The notes under the pieces were generated by a model, which saw only the letters and a list, made by a program, of their open reading frames with translations, did not search any database and was not told the DNA's origin. Source: JAKFWF01 sp963741505 (GTDB lineage: Bacteria; Pseudomonadota; Alphaproteobacteria; Rhizobiales; Hyphomicrobiaceae). From it: 64,000 nucleotides of DNA. The stretch covers positions 124,001-188,000 of the forward strand of contig CAVUIJ010000033.1 in the NCBI GenBank assembly GCA_963741505.1, read 5' to 3'. Positions 25,235 through 36,574 of the stretch are shown one piece after another. The position numbers were made by a program, and so were the translations under genes. Numbering within the stretch: position 1 is the stretch's first letter; each line of letters opens with the position of its first letter.

Positions 25235-26830
25235 ATGAAACTCTACCGCGCATTCGCCACCGTTGGCGGCCTCACGATGGTGAGCCGAATCCTGGGCTTC
25301 GGCCGCGACATTCTGATCGCCAGGGTGCTGGGAGCGGGAGCGGCCGCCGATGCCTTTGTCGTCGCTTTCCAGTTTCCGAACCTGTTTCGACGGCTGTTCG
25401 GCGAAGGCGCATTCAATTCGGCGTTCGTGCCGCTGTTCACGGCCAAGCTCACCGCGGCGGGCAAGTCGCAGGCGCGCGACTTTGCCGAGGCCGCGCTGGC
25501 GGGGTTGCTGTTCGTTCTGCTGCTGGTTTCGGCTGTGGCGATCGTGGCAATGCCATGGCTGATGTACGCGATCGCGCCGGGATTTTCCGACACGCCCGAC
25601 AAATTCAACCTGTCGATCGTGATGACGCAGATCACGTTCCCCTACCTCACCTGCATGTCGCTGGTGGCACTGTTGTCGGGGGTACTCAACGCGCTGGGCC
25701 GGTTCACCGCCGCCGCGGCAGCACCAATCCTGCTCAATCTGGTGCTGATGATCGTAATGCTGCTCGCGATCTATTTCGGAATGACCGGCAGTCACGAGGC
25801 TGGACTGATCCTCGCCTGGGGCGTCACCATCGCCGGTGTCGCCCAACTGCTGATGTTGTCGATCGCGGCCTATCGGGCCGGCATGGGGCTTGGGCTCAGC
25901 CGGCCGCGCATGAACGACGATATCCGCCAACTCATCAGGCTTGGTATTCCAGGTGTGGTGTCAGGCGGCATTACCCAGATCAACCTGCTGATCGGCGGCG
26001 TCATCGCGTCGTTCCAGGACGGGGCGCGGGCCTTCCTGTATTACGCCGACCGGCTCTATCAACTGCCGCTGGGCGTGGTCGGCGTCGCCATCGGGGTCGT
26101 GTTGCTGCCCGATCTGGTGCGCCATCTCTCGCGCAAGGACGACACCGCCGCGCTCGACTCGCAGAACCGGTCGCTCGAATTCGCGCTGCTTTTGACGGTA
26201 CCGGCCGCCGCTGCCCTGATGGTGCTCGCCTCGCCGCTGATCTCGGTGCTGTTCCAGCGCGGCGCCTTTACCGCCGCCGACGTGCGGCCGACGTCGATGG
26301 CATTGGCGATCTTCGCCCTCGGCCTGCCGGCATTCGTCATCCAGAAGGTGTTCCAGCCGGGCTATTTCGCGCGCCAGGACACCAAGACGCCAATGCGGCT
26401 GGCAGGGGTCAATTTTGTCATCAACGTGCTGGCTTCGCTGGCGCTGTTCGCGCTGTTCAGCCGTATCGGCGTCATGCCGCATCTCGGCATCGCCATCGCG
26501 ACGACGCTGGCCGGATGGGTCAATGCTCTCATGCTATGGCATGGCCTGATCAAGCGCGATCATTTCTTGGCCGATGCCCGGTTGCTCAAGAACCTGCCGT
26601 TGATTGCGGTGGCTAGTCTTGTGATGGCGGTGGTGCTGTGGTTCGGCGCGCCGCTGCTGGCGCACTACCTCGACGCCCGGCAAAACGTGGTGGTCAAGTT
26701 TTCCGCGCTAGGACTGCTGATCGTTGCCGGGTGCACTGTCTATTTCGCCTTGATTCACGTCACCGGCGTGCTGCGGTTGGGTCAGTTCCGCCGGATGTTC
26801 GCGCGCGGCCAGCGCGCCGGCACGACTTGA
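25235..26830 (+). CDS. murJ: Lipid II flippase MurJ
   Basis: A 531-aa polytopic membrane protein (14 spans) of the MOP superfamily that flips lipid II across the inner membrane for peptidoglycan synthesis. Start MKLYRAFATVGGLTMVSRIL; then GFGRDILIARVLGAGAAADA, FVVAFQFPNLFRRLFGEGAF and NSAFVPLF. This block carries the conserved arginines of the central cavity. The C-terminal spans include LGIAIATTLAGWVNALMLWH. Complete, with no indel. A tRNA gene follows 89 bp downstream. Confidence 0.96.
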   Translation: MKLYRAFATVGGLTMVSRILGFGRDILIARVLGAGAAADAFVVAFQFPNLFRRLFGEGAFNSAFVPLFTAKLTAAGKSQARDFAEAALAGLLFVLLLVSAVAIVAMPWLMYAIAPGFSDTPDKFNLSIVMTQITFPYLTCMSLVALLSGVLNALGRFTAAAAAPILLNLVLMIVMLLAIYFGMTGSHEAGLILAWGVTIAGVAQLLMLSIAAYRAGMGLGLSRPRMNDDIRQLIRLGIPGVVSGGITQINLLIGGVIASFQDGARAFLYYADRLYQLPLGVVGVAIGVVLLPDLVRHLSRKDDTAALDSQNRSLEFALLLTVPAAAALMVLASPLISVLFQRGAFTAADVRPTSMALAIFALGLPAFVIQKVFQPGYFARQDTKTPMRLAGVNFVINVLASLALFALFSRIGVMPHLGIAIATTLAGWVNALMLWHGLIKRDHFLADARLLKNLPLIAVASLVMAVVLWFGAPLLAHYLDARQNVVVKFSALGLLIVAGCTVYFALIHVTGVLRLGQFRRMFARGQRAGTT

Positions 26831-26919
26831 CCAAATCGCCGTCACAGAACCGCTGTGAACCGTTCTCGAAGACCCCTCTTGCAATGCGCCGCCATTTCCG
26901 CCATACCGCTCGCCTGGAC

Positions 26920-26994
26920 GCGGGCGTAGCTCAGGGGTAGAGCATCACGTTGCCAACGTGAGGGTCGACGGTTCAAATCCGTTCGCCCGCTCCA
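26920..26994 (+). tRNA. tRNA-Gly (anticodon GCC)
   Basis: The 7-bp acceptor stem GCGGGCG (26920-26926) pairs with CGCCCGC (26984-26990). D-arm GCTCAGGGGTAGAGC. Anticodon arm with loop TTGCCAA, giving anticodon GCC. T-arm GGTTCAAATCC. The discriminator is T followed by an encoded CCA (26992-26994). A complete cloverleaf. Confidence 0.96.
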
Positions 26995-27054
26995 ATATCA
27001 CCAATCATCGATGGCTGGAAACGCGGCAATTGGTGCCGTTTCGCATTGCCGGGA

Positions 27055-27912
27055 CTACGCCCGCTTGGCCGCCGGCTCGAGGTTGGCCGCCGCCATCCGC
27101 TCGAGGATCTCGATGGTGACCGCCTTCAGCGCCTTGCCCGAGTCGCCGGGATACTTCGCCTGATAGGACCGGTCCTGCACCTGGAACCGGGCCGCGTCCT
27201 GCAGCGCCGACATGCGCGGGATGGTCTGCTCGAAGCAGAAGTTCTCCGGATTGGAGGCGAGCCAGCGGTGATATTCGCCATCAGTCGGCGAGCTGGCATC
27301 CTTCATGTTGATCAAGACGCCAAGGTTCTGGGCGAAGCCCATTTCCGGATTGAGTGCCTTGAACCGGCGGAATACCTCGAGGCCGCAGGTCGAGACATAG
27401 TCGGCTTTGGTCGGGGAAATGTGAAAATCGGCCTCGCGCAGCCAGCTCTCGGTCAATACCGACAGCCCCGGCGGGCAGTCGAGCAGGACTACGTCGAATA
27501 CCGTGCGGACATTGGCGAGCAGCGCTGCGATCGCGGTGCGCAGCCGCCCATGCAGGCTCTCTTTCGAAACTTCGCGCTCGAACAAGGTGAGCTGCATGTC
27601 GCTCGGTATCAGGAAGACGGAGCGCGCATCGTCAATGTCGGAGACGCCGCGAACGACGAAGCGCGGCCATTCGGCTGGTGTATTGTTCAGCACCGACGAG
27701 ATCAGGTAATCGACCAGCGTCAACCCCTCGGACTGCAGCTTGTGGAGGTTGCCGGGCGTCATCAGCATGGAGCTGACGCTCGCCTGTGCGTCGGAGTCGA
27801 TCACCAGCACGTTCTTGCCGTGGAACGTCGACATGGTCTCGGCGATGGCCAGTACGACCGTGGACTTGCCGACGCCGCCCTTGGTATTCATCACGGCAAT
27901 CGTATTCCGCAT
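27055..27912 (-). CDS. ParA/MinD-family P-loop ATPase (orphan)
   Basis: A 285-aa ATPase with the deviant Walker A motif MNTKGGVGKST near the N-terminus, Walker A' VLVIDSDAQASVS and Walker B FDVVLLDCPPGLSVLT. Such proteins position DNA or protein cargo by ATP-dependent dimerisation. No ParB gene or parS-like palindrome accompanies it, so it is not the main chromosome-partitioning ParA. The C-terminal half (YQAKYPGDSGKALKAVTIEI) is like stand-alone ParA proteins of unknown cargo. A terminator separates it from the TPR-like gene upstream, so it is probably transcribed alone. Confidence 0.88.
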   Translation of the reverse strand: MRNTIAVMNTKGGVGKSTVVLAIAETMSTFHGKNVLVIDSDAQASVSSMLMTPGNLHKLQSEGLTLVDYLISSVLNNTPAEWPRFVVRGVSDIDDARSVFLIPSDMQLTLFEREVSKESLHGRLRTAIAALLANVRTVFDVVLLDCPPGLSVLTESWLREADFHISPTKADYVSTCGLEVFRRFKALNPEMGFAQNLGVLINMKDASSPTDGEYHRWLASNPENFCFEQTIPRMSALQDAARFQVQDRSYQAKYPGDSGKALKAVTIEILERMAAANLEPAAKRA

Positions 27913-28058
27913 GATCTGCCGGGGTCCTGCCGCTCGATTGTCTGAATTCGCGTGATACCTATCACTGTCGAGAGCAAATATGGCGACCTGTTGTGCAAAT
28001 CAACACAGATTACCGCCACGGACAACGATATACGAACCTGTGATGCACGACGTCACGG

Positions 28059-28090
28059 CAAAAGAAAAGGGGCATGAAACGCGCCCCTTC
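28059..28090 (-). terminator. Intrinsic terminator of the AhpD/TPR unit
   Basis: In minus orientation AAGGGGC and GCCCCTT (28083-28089 with 28067-28073) form a 7-bp stem with a 9-nt loop followed by TTCTTTTG, a U-rich tail. It lies about 90 bp past the stop of the TPR-like gene. The remaining 270-bp gap up to the ParA start shows nothing else. Confidence 0.65.
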
Positions 28091-28180
28091 CGATATCCCG
28101 TCGCGATCGGGTTCGCGTGCTCTCACCACAGATGTTGTGAACGTTACCAAAATTGCCAATGCCGAGTTTTCGGCCCCGGT

Positions 28181-30139
28181 TTACGAATATTGGCCGGCGT
28201 TGTCGACGCCTGCAGCGCCGGCCTTGCCCGGCACTGCTGCGATCAGCTTGCCGAGATCCGTCCGAACGGTCGCGGCAGCCGTGGTCGAGCCGATGCCTTC
28301 GTAGGTCGCGATGCTCGCTTCCAGCGCTTCGATGGCGGCGGCAAGCCCGCCATTGTCGTGAGCGCGCTCGGCCATCGCCCAAAGCGTCATGCCGAGCTCG
28401 TGCTGCAGCGCCGCCTTGGTATTTGATTGTCCACTGGCGGTCGCACCCTTGATGGCACGCCGGAAAGCGGTGGCGGCGAGGTCGAGCAGCAGCGGCTGGC
28501 CGCCCGCGCTATACTCGCCGAGCAGGGCACGACCGAGGGCAGCCTCGGTCGCCAAGGTGTCGAACGCGACATTGCAGGTCGATGCGAACTGGACGGCAGC
28601 GCGCAGATGTCCGGTCGCAGCCGAGAGCAGCGCTGGCTCCGCGCGCAAGGTTGCCAAGCGCAGCAGCGCCTGCCCGAGAAGCGACTGGGCGGTTACCCAA
28701 CGAACCGGCGACTGTTCCCGGCTGATAAACGCCAATGCATCACGAAACGCATGTGCAGTGGCCTCAAGCAAGCCTGGATCGCCGATCCGGTCGGCCGCGA
28801 ACCACAAGGCTTGGGCATGGGTGAAGCAGATATCGGAGACATCATCGCCAGCGCCCAAGCTGCGCAGCGCGGCGATGGACTCCGCCGCATGCCGGGCGGC
28901 CGCGAGGTACTCCTGGGGATTGCCCGAGCGTTGGCCGAGCTCGAAATGCAGCTCAGCCACTTTTGACTGACCGTGGGCCCAGTCTGCAGCGCCGATCAGC
29001 CGCGGATCTATGGCCAGGGCTTCGGACCACGTGCGCGCCGCCTCGGCGAGGATGGCATCGTCACGCTGCAGCCGGTCGAGCCGCGTCAGCGCATGCGCCT
29101 GCAGGGTCAGATAGCGCCAGGCGAGGTCACCGTCCGCGCTGGTGAGACAGCGAATAGCCGCCCTGTAGTGTCGGGCCGCCTTGCGCATGTCGAGGCGGAT
29201 CTCCTCGAGTTCGGCCCGGATGGCGAGCAGTTCGGCGGCGCAGTTCATCAGTTGCCGCGCCAGCGACAGATCCGAACTTGCACGCTGGATCAGCGCTTCC
29301 TGGCCGGCTGCGAGGCTGCGTTCGGCCTCGGACAGTTCGCCGTCAGCGAGATGCCGAGCCGCGTTGATCAATTGCGGCGAGGCGTCCGGCGCACGCCGTG
29401 CGAGCCCGTCGGTGCGATCGATCAGTTGGGCGAGGCGGTGGTAAAGCTCGGCTGCCAGAACGTCCGGCTCGGCGACCATCGCACCCAAAGCGTCGATGCC
29501 GGCGCGGACTGCGGCTTTGGCGCGCTCCGACAGCGGCGGCAGCAATTTCGGCGGGTCCGCCTTGCGCACGGTGGCGATCGCCGGCGACGGCGCGGGCGGC
29601 GGCTCGGCTGCAGGCTGTGGCCGTGCCGGCAGTGCCAGATCCTGTTGCCACAAATTGGTCTGCAGGTAGAGGTCGACTGCCGCCATCATCGCCGGCAAGC
29701 CGGTCTGCTCGGCAAAGATCGCGTGATAAAGCCGTTCGAGCAGAACGTATGCAATGCCCTCGTCGAGCCCGGCGCGCTGGATGTCGCCTGACCGCCGCGC
29801 CCGCTCGAGCACCTCGGCGGCCAGCAGGCGGCCGCACTCGGCACTATTCCTGGCTGCCGCGAAAGCCTCAGACAGGGGCCGATTGAGTTCGATGATCGCG
29901 GGGAGCGCTCCGGCGTGCAGCGCGGTGGTATCCCGATCGAGCCCCGTGCGCTGCCATTCGAGCCACAGATTTTGCACCAAGGTATTCAAGGCCGCGCCGA
30001 TCCGCGGCCCGCATTCGCGCGACAGGACGTCGACCAGCGTGTAGCCGCGATCGATCGCGCCCACCGGAACGGCAATGCCGTAACCGGTAGCTGCCGATGT
30101 GAGACCGGCGCCTAGCAGACCGACAAGCTCACGTTCCAT
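28181..30139 (-). CDS. Large helical-repeat (TPR-like) protein of unknown function
   Basis: A 652-aa protein without signal peptide or membrane segment. The N-terminal ~180 residues form a separate helical domain (GLLGAGLTSAATGYGIAVPV, LVQNLWLEWQRTGLD). A Pro/Ala linker follows (PARPQPAAEPPPAPSPAIA), then about 430 residues of repeated helix pairs with TPR spacing: AARHYRAAIRCLTSADGDLA, LGQALLRLATLRAEPALLSA, ALGRALLGEYSAGGQPLLLD and LGMTLWAMAERAHDNGGLAA. It probably acts as a protein-binding scaffold. It follows the AhpD-like gene by 12 bp, in one operon closed by a terminator. No specific family recognised. Confidence 0.75.
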   Translation of the reverse strand: MERELVGLLGAGLTSAATGYGIAVPVGAIDRGYTLVDVLSRECGPRIGAALNTLVQNLWLEWQRTGLDRDTTALHAGALPAIIELNRPLSEAFAAARNSAECGRLLAAEVLERARRSGDIQRAGLDEGIAYVLLERLYHAIFAEQTGLPAMMAAVDLYLQTNLWQQDLALPARPQPAAEPPPAPSPAIATVRKADPPKLLPPLSERAKAAVRAGIDALGAMVAEPDVLAAELYHRLAQLIDRTDGLARRAPDASPQLINAARHLADGELSEAERSLAAGQEALIQRASSDLSLARQLMNCAAELLAIRAELEEIRLDMRKAARHYRAAIRCLTSADGDLAWRYLTLQAHALTRLDRLQRDDAILAEAARTWSEALAIDPRLIGAADWAHGQSKVAELHFELGQRSGNPQEYLAAARHAAESIAALRSLGAGDDVSDICFTHAQALWFAADRIGDPGLLEATAHAFRDALAFISREQSPVRWVTAQSLLGQALLRLATLRAEPALLSAATGHLRAAVQFASTCNVAFDTLATEAALGRALLGEYSAGGQPLLLDLAATAFRRAIKGATASGQSNTKAALQHELGMTLWAMAERAHDNGGLAAAIEALEASIATYEGIGSTTAAATVRTDLGKLIAAVPGKAGAAGVDNAGQYS

Positions 30140-30151
30140 GCGAGTGTGGTC

Positions 30152-30748
30152 TCACGTCCTGGGCTTGTCGCGGACCATGAAGTGATACTCTGCGTTCGGC
30201 TTCATGTCCGAGGCGGCGGCAAGCCTGTTCGACATGTTATAGAATGCGACGGTCGCCGAAATATCCCAGATGTCGCGGTCGGAAAAGCCAGCTGCGCGCA
30301 GCGTCGCACGATCAGCCTCCATGATGGTGGCCGGACTGCGGGTCAGTTTCTCGGCGAATTCCAGCATCGCCTGCTGCCGCGCCGGCAAGTCGGCCGCTCG
30401 CCAATTCTGGGCGATCATCTCGCCCATGATCGGGTCCTTGGCGCGCTGGCGCACGGCGGCACCGTGCGCGGTCAGGCAGTAATGGCAGTGGTTGACGGCG
30501 CTGACGGCGACCGCGATCATCTCGCGCTCGAGCTTGCTCAGGCCGCTGTCGGCCAGCATCAGATCATCGACCATGTCGATGAACGCCTGCAGTTTGACGT
30601 TATCGAAGGCGTATGCCCGCAACACGTTTGGCACGAAGCCGAGCTTTTCCTGGCACTTATCAAAATAGGCCTGCAGCGCGGGCGTCAGTTTAGCCGGCCG
30701 TCCGAGATCGAGCGCCGTCACAGTGTCCTTGCTGCCATGTTTGGTCAT
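30152..30748 (-). CDS. AhpD-like peroxidase-related protein (carboxymuconolactone decarboxylase fold)
   Basis: A 198-aa protein with the redox motif NHCHYCLTAHG, where the CxxC and downstream His, with the preceding Glu in LEREMIAVAVSAVN, match the AhpD catalytic set. The N-terminal KLGFVPNVLRAYA and C-terminal SDRDIWDISATVAFYNMSNR are typical of the 'uncharacterized peroxidase-related enzyme' subgroup. Likely a thiol-dependent alkylhydroperoxidase. Upstream partner of the TPR-like gene and divergent from the glutamate dehydrogenase gene. Confidence 0.88.
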   Translation of the reverse strand: MTKHGSKDTVTALDLGRPAKLTPALQAYFDKCQEKLGFVPNVLRAYAFDNVKLQAFIDMVDDLMLADSGLSKLEREMIAVAVSAVNHCHYCLTAHGAAVRQRAKDPIMGEMIAQNWRAADLPARQQAMLEFAEKLTRSPATIMEADRATLRAAGFSDRDIWDISATVAFYNMSNRLAAASDMKPNAEYHFMVRDKPRT

Positions 30749-30829
30749 CGGCGGTCTCCCTGTCCTGGCTGCGAAGCATCACCGCATGAAATCGTGGCCG
30801 GCGTCGGTCAACCTGTCATGACGGAGCCC

Positions 30830-30875
30830 GTTAGCAGTAGTCAATTCATCGGATCAATTCTACCCTGCTGCTAAC
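30830..30875. promoter_or_regulatory. Inverted-repeat site in the ahpD-like / gdhZ divergent gap
   Basis: The outer arms GTTAGCAG (30830-30837) and CTGCTAAC (30868-30875) are perfect. Inside are GTAG (30837-30840) and CTAC (30860-30863), and two direct TCAATTC copies (30841-30847 and 30854-30860). The 46-bp structure is located centrally between the two divergent starts and could be an operator or cruciform; binding protein unknown. Confidence 0.4.
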
Positions 30876-30914
30876 GCTGGCGACTGCGCAAGCAAAACAC
30901 CGGAGTACGCCCCC

Positions 30915-33900
30915 ATGGCTCAAGACAGTCCTGCCATGATCGATTCCCTGAAGTTGTTGTCACATCTCCTTTTTTCCGATCTTGAGCAGGATGCCGGCCG
31001 GATGCTGGCGGATGCCGCGCGGCTCGAACTGGCGGCCTCGACGCTCGACTGGATGGCGACGAAGCCCGCCGGTCGGCCGAAGGTCAGGGCGCGCAAGATC
31101 GCAATGGCTTCGGGCGACTTGGCGGCGGTCGAGATCATCAACGACGACATGCCGTTCCTGGTCGATAGCGTGATCGGCGAGGTGCATGCGCAAGGTCTGC
31201 ATGCTCGGTTGGTTCTGCATCCGATCTTCAAGGTGCAGCGGCGTGACGACGGGCAATTGGAGCGGATCGTCGGCGCCGGCGATCGCAACTGGGGCGATGG
31301 CCATCAGGAAAGCCTCATCGTCGTGCTGCTCGATGACCTCGGCCAGGCAAGGGTCGACGCACTTGTGGCCGCGATCGAACAGACGCTCGCCGACGTGCGG
31401 GTCGCGGTATCCGACTGGCAGAGCATGCTGTCGCGCTTCGATCGGGCGATCCAGGCGCTTGAAAGCAATCCGCCGCCGATTGCGCCGGGCCTGTTGACCG
31501 AGTCGCTGGCGTTCCTGCGCTGGTTGCGCGACGGTCAGTTCACGTTCTTGGGATGCCGCGAATATCGTTTGGTCGACGGTGGCGCTGCCAGCGAACAGGT
31601 GCCGGTCGCAGGTACCGGGCTCGGCGTATTGCGCGACCCATCGGTGCACGTGCTGAGCCGTGGTGGCGACGCGCTGGTGATGACGCCTGAGATCCGCAAG
31701 CTGCTGCTCAATCCGCAGCCGCTGATCATCGCCAAGTCGAACATCATGTCCCGCATCCACCGGCGGGTCTATATGGACTACATCGGCCTGAAGACGTTCG
31801 ACGCGCAAGGTACGCTCTCGGGCGAGCTGCGGCTCGTCGGTTTGTTCACCAGCCAGGCCTATACCCAGCCAGCGCGGCTGATTCCATTCGTGCGTCACAA
31901 GGTCGAGCACGTGCTGTCGCAATCGGGCTTTGCGGCCGGCAGCCACGCCAGCAAGGCGCTTGCCAATGTGCTCGAGACATTCCCTCGCGACGAGCTGTTC
32001 CAGATCGGCGAGGGGCAGCTGCTCGAATGGTCCCGCGGCATCGTCGATCTCGAACTGCGGCCTAGGGTACGCTTGTTCGCGCGTCGCGACCGTTTCGACC
32101 GCTACGTTTCGGTGCTGCTCTACGCCCAGCGTGACCGGTTCTCGACCGCCGTCCGCGAGCGCATCGCCGGCCTGCTGTGCGAAGCCTATCACGGGCACCT
32201 GACGGCGTTCACGCCGTTCTTCCCCGAGGGCCCGCTGGTGCGCGTGCACTTCATCATCGCCTGCAAACAGGGCACGGCGGCGGAGGTTGACGTCGCCGCG
32301 CTCGAGCGGCGGATCACCGAAGTGACGCGGACCTGGGACGACCAGCTGGCAGCGGCGATGGCAGCGGCGGGCCGCTCGCACGCCGACCTCGCGCCGAAGT
32401 ATGGCCAGGCGTTCTCGGCCGGCTACGCCGAGACGTTCTCGGCCGGCCGCGCCGTCGAAGACATCGCGCGCATCGAACGGCTGTCGCCGGAGCGGCCGGT
32501 GGCGATCGATTTCTACCGCGCCGCGGACGATCCGGCTGCTCGCGTGCGCGCCGCGGTCTACCGGTTCGACAATCCGATCCCGCTGTCTGATCGGGTGCCG
32601 GTGCTGGAGAACCTCGGCTTTTCGGTGATCGACGAGCGCAGCTACCGCGTGCATCCGCGGTTTGCCGATGGTGTTCGCGAGGTCGCGCTGCACGACATGA
32701 TGCTTGAGACCGCCGACGGCACGCCGATCGATCTTGCCGGACTCGACGAGCGCATGGAGGATTGTTACCTCGCGGTCTTTCGCGGCGATGCCGACAGCGA
32801 CCCGTTCAATCGGCTGGTGGTGCTTGCCGGCGCCGATTGGCGCGACGCGGCGGTCATGCGGGCATATGCCGCCTACATGCGCCAGATCCGCTCGCCGTTC
32901 GGCTTGCGCTACATCGGTGAGACGCTCAATCGCCACGCCGGCATCGTGCGAGACTTGATCGAGCTGTTCCACCTGCGTTTCGATCCGGCACGTCAGATCA
33001 CCATGGACGAGCGCCGGCAGGTCGAGGCCGCCATCAAGGCACGCATCGAAGGCGCACTCGCCCAGGTGCAGAGCCTCGACGAGGACCGCATACTGCGCGG
33101 CTATCTGAACCTCGTCTCGGTGACGCTGCGCACCAATTTCTACCAGCCCGACGCCACAGGTGGTACACCGAAGACGCTCTCGTTCAAGCTCGAGTTCGAA
33201 GCTGGTCGACGGCTCGCCCGAGCCGCGACCGTTCCGCGAGATCTGGGTCTACAGTCCGCGCGTCGAGGGCATCCATCTGCGCTTCGCCGCAATCGCGCGC
33301 GGCGGCATCCGCTGGTCCGACCGGGCGCAGGATTTCCGCACCGAGGTGCTGGGGCTGTGCAAGGCGCAGCAGGTCAAGAACACTGTGATCGTGCCGGCCG
33401 GCGCCAAGGGCGGCTTCCTGCCCAAACAGATGCCACGCACCGGCAACCGTGATGACATCATGAAGGAAGGCGTCGCCAGCTACCGCATTTTCATTTCGGC
33501 GCTGCTCGACATCACCGACAACCTGAAGGACGGCCGCGTCGTGCCGCCTGCGAACGTGGTGCGCCACGAAGCCGACGATCCCTATCTCGTGGTCGCCGCC
33601 GACAAGGGTACGGCGACATTTTCCGACCATGCCAACGAGCTGGCGCGGGAACACGGCTTCTGGCTCGACGACGCATTCGCATCGGGCGGCTCGGTCGGAT
33701 ACGATCACAAGAAGATGGCGATCACCGCACGTGGCGCATGGGAATGCGTAAAGCGCCACTTCCGCGAGATGGATATCGATATTCAGACGACGCCGTTCCG
33801 CGTCACCGGCGTCGGCGACATGTCCGGCGACGTGTTTGGCAATGGCATGCTGTTGTCGCCTGCGATCAAGCTCGTCGCCGCCTTCGACCATCGCGATATT

Positions 33901-35678
33901 TTTGTCGATCCCACCCCCGACGCAGCGGAGAGTTTCGCCGAACGCAAACGCATGTTCGACCTGCCGAGGTCGAGCTGGCAGGACTACGACAGATCGAAGA
34001 TATCGGCAGGCGGCGGGGTGTTCGCACGCACGGCCAAGTCGATTCCGCTGTCGCTTCCGATGCGCACGCTGCTGGGCGTCAAGGCATCGGCGATGACGCC
34101 GGCCGAACTGATGAACGCGATCTTGAAATGCGACACCGAGCTACTGTGGTTCGGCGGCATCGGCACCTATGTGCGGGCCTCGAACGAGACCGACGAGCAG
34201 GTCGGCGACCGGGCCAACGACGCCATCCGGGTCACCGGTGCCGAGCTGCGCGCCAAGGTCGTCGGCGAAGGTGCGAACCTGGGACTGACGCAGCGTGGCC
34301 GCATGGAGTTCGCCGGCCGCGGTGGCCGCATCAATACCGATTTCATTGACAATTCAGCTGGCGTCAACTCCTCCGACCAGGAGGTCAACATCAAGATCGC
34401 GATCGGACCCGCGGTGGTGAGCGGCCGGCTGCCGGCGATCGAACGCAGCGCCTTCCTCGCCACCATGACCGAGGACGTCGCCAATGCCTGTCTCGCCAAC
34501 AATATCCATCAGGCGCTCGCAATCAGCCTCGCTGAGCGCCGCGCCGTGCGCGATGCCGGCTACTACGTGCGGCTGATGACCGAGCTCGAGGGCCGCCAGC
34601 TGCTCAATCGCAAGCTCGAGGCGTTGCCGAGCAACACCGAGATGCGCGCCCGCGAGGCCGCCGGCCAGGGGCTGACGCGCCCCGAGATCGCGGTACTGCT
34701 CAGTCTGTCCAAGATCGCGCTCGATCACGACTTGCTGGCCAGCGCCGTGCCTGACAACTCGGCGTGCCAGCCTTTCCTCGTCGGCTATTTTCCGAAGGCA
34801 CTGCGGGAGCGGTTTCCCGAGGATTTGAAGTCGCACCGGCTGCGGCGCGAGATCATCGCAACCTTCATTGTCAATGCCATGATCAATCGTGGCGGGCCGG
34901 CATTTGCGGTGCGGCTCGGCGACGAGACCGGCCGTTCGCCGGCCGATATCGCGTGCGCCTTCCTGGCGGTGCGCTCGTTCCTCGAATTGTCGCCAGTGTG
35001 GAGCGAACTGCACGCGCTCGGAGGCAGGATCGGCGGTCAGCTTCAACTCGATCTCTACGCTCGGACCCAGGACGCGCTGATCGAGCTAACTGCCGAGCTG
35101 CTGCGGACCGGCGCCGTCGATGACATCGAACGCACGACGGCGCGCAACAAGGCGACAATGGATGCGCTGGCCGCCGGTGCCGGCACTGTTTTCACCGCCC
35201 GCCAGCGTAGCCAGATCAGCGACTTCGTCGCGCGCTGGACCGCAGCCGGCGTGCCGGCAGGACTCGCCGGCCGCCTCGCCATGCTCGATGTACTGGGCTC
35301 GGTGCCGGCGTTGACGCGCCTCGCCGCCGAAGCCCGGCGACCGGTGGCCGAGGTGGCGCGCGTCGAATTCGCCGCCGCCGAACATCTGCGCATCGGCGAG
35401 TTGAAGGCGCGAGCGAGCACGCTCAAGACCGCCGACTATTACGACCGGCTAGCCGTCAATGGTGCCCTGAGCACGCTGGATGCGGCGGCGCGTGGTCTCA
35501 CGCGGGACGTGCTGAAGGCTGCCAATGGTGCTGCGGCAGATTTCGAAGGTTGGGCGAAATCGAACAGCCAACGTCTCGCCCAGGCCAAGGCCGGCCTCGA
35601 CGAGATCGCCGGCGCCGGCGAGATCACCGTTTCGCGGCTGACCGTTGCAGCCTCGCGCGTGAGGGATCTGGCGGGAGG

Positions 35679-35682
<4 letters not shown>
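30915..35682 (+). CDS. gdhZ: NAD-specific glutamate dehydrogenase, large (~180 kDa) class (one frameshift near 33193-33197)
   Basis: NAD-dependent oxidative deamination of glutamate to 2-oxoglutarate, the catabolic large-subunit GDH of alpha- and gammaproteobacteria. The N-terminal ACT-like region includes INDDMPFLVDSVIGEVHAQG. The catalytic domain shows IARGGIRWSDRAQDFRTEVL, GAKGGFLPKQ, KGTATFSDHANELA and GDMSGDVFGNGML, followed by EGANLGLTQRGR and NTDFIDNSAGVNSSDQEVNI. One extra T near 33193-33197 breaks the frame just before the catalytic domain (repaired: KLESKLVDGSPEPRPFREIW). Corrected length is 1,588 aa, normal for the class. GGAG lies nine bases before the ATG. Confidence 0.95.
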
Positions 35683-36474
<792 letters not shown>

Positions 36475-36574
36475 GATCGAACCTCGTTCTTTGCAGGTCT
36501 GCCCTGGAACTGCACCTTGTTGCCGCGCCGGCGGCCAGATGGCAAGTTCCGCCCAAGACTGATGGAAACGACCG

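Noticed and set aside
26815..27054. Attachment site or integrated element at the tRNA-Gly gene
   Set aside because: No integrase gene follows, no repeat of the tRNA 3' end was seen nearby, and the downstream genes look chromosomal.
30960..32972. Long minus-strand open frame opposite gdhZ (about 670 codons)
   Set aside because: It is antisense to a well-conserved dehydrogenase, has His/Arg-rich composition without any family motif, and is what high GC content produces by chance. Similar shadows lie opposite parC (15830-18178), the IS4 transposase (11951-13417) and matB (42533-43999).
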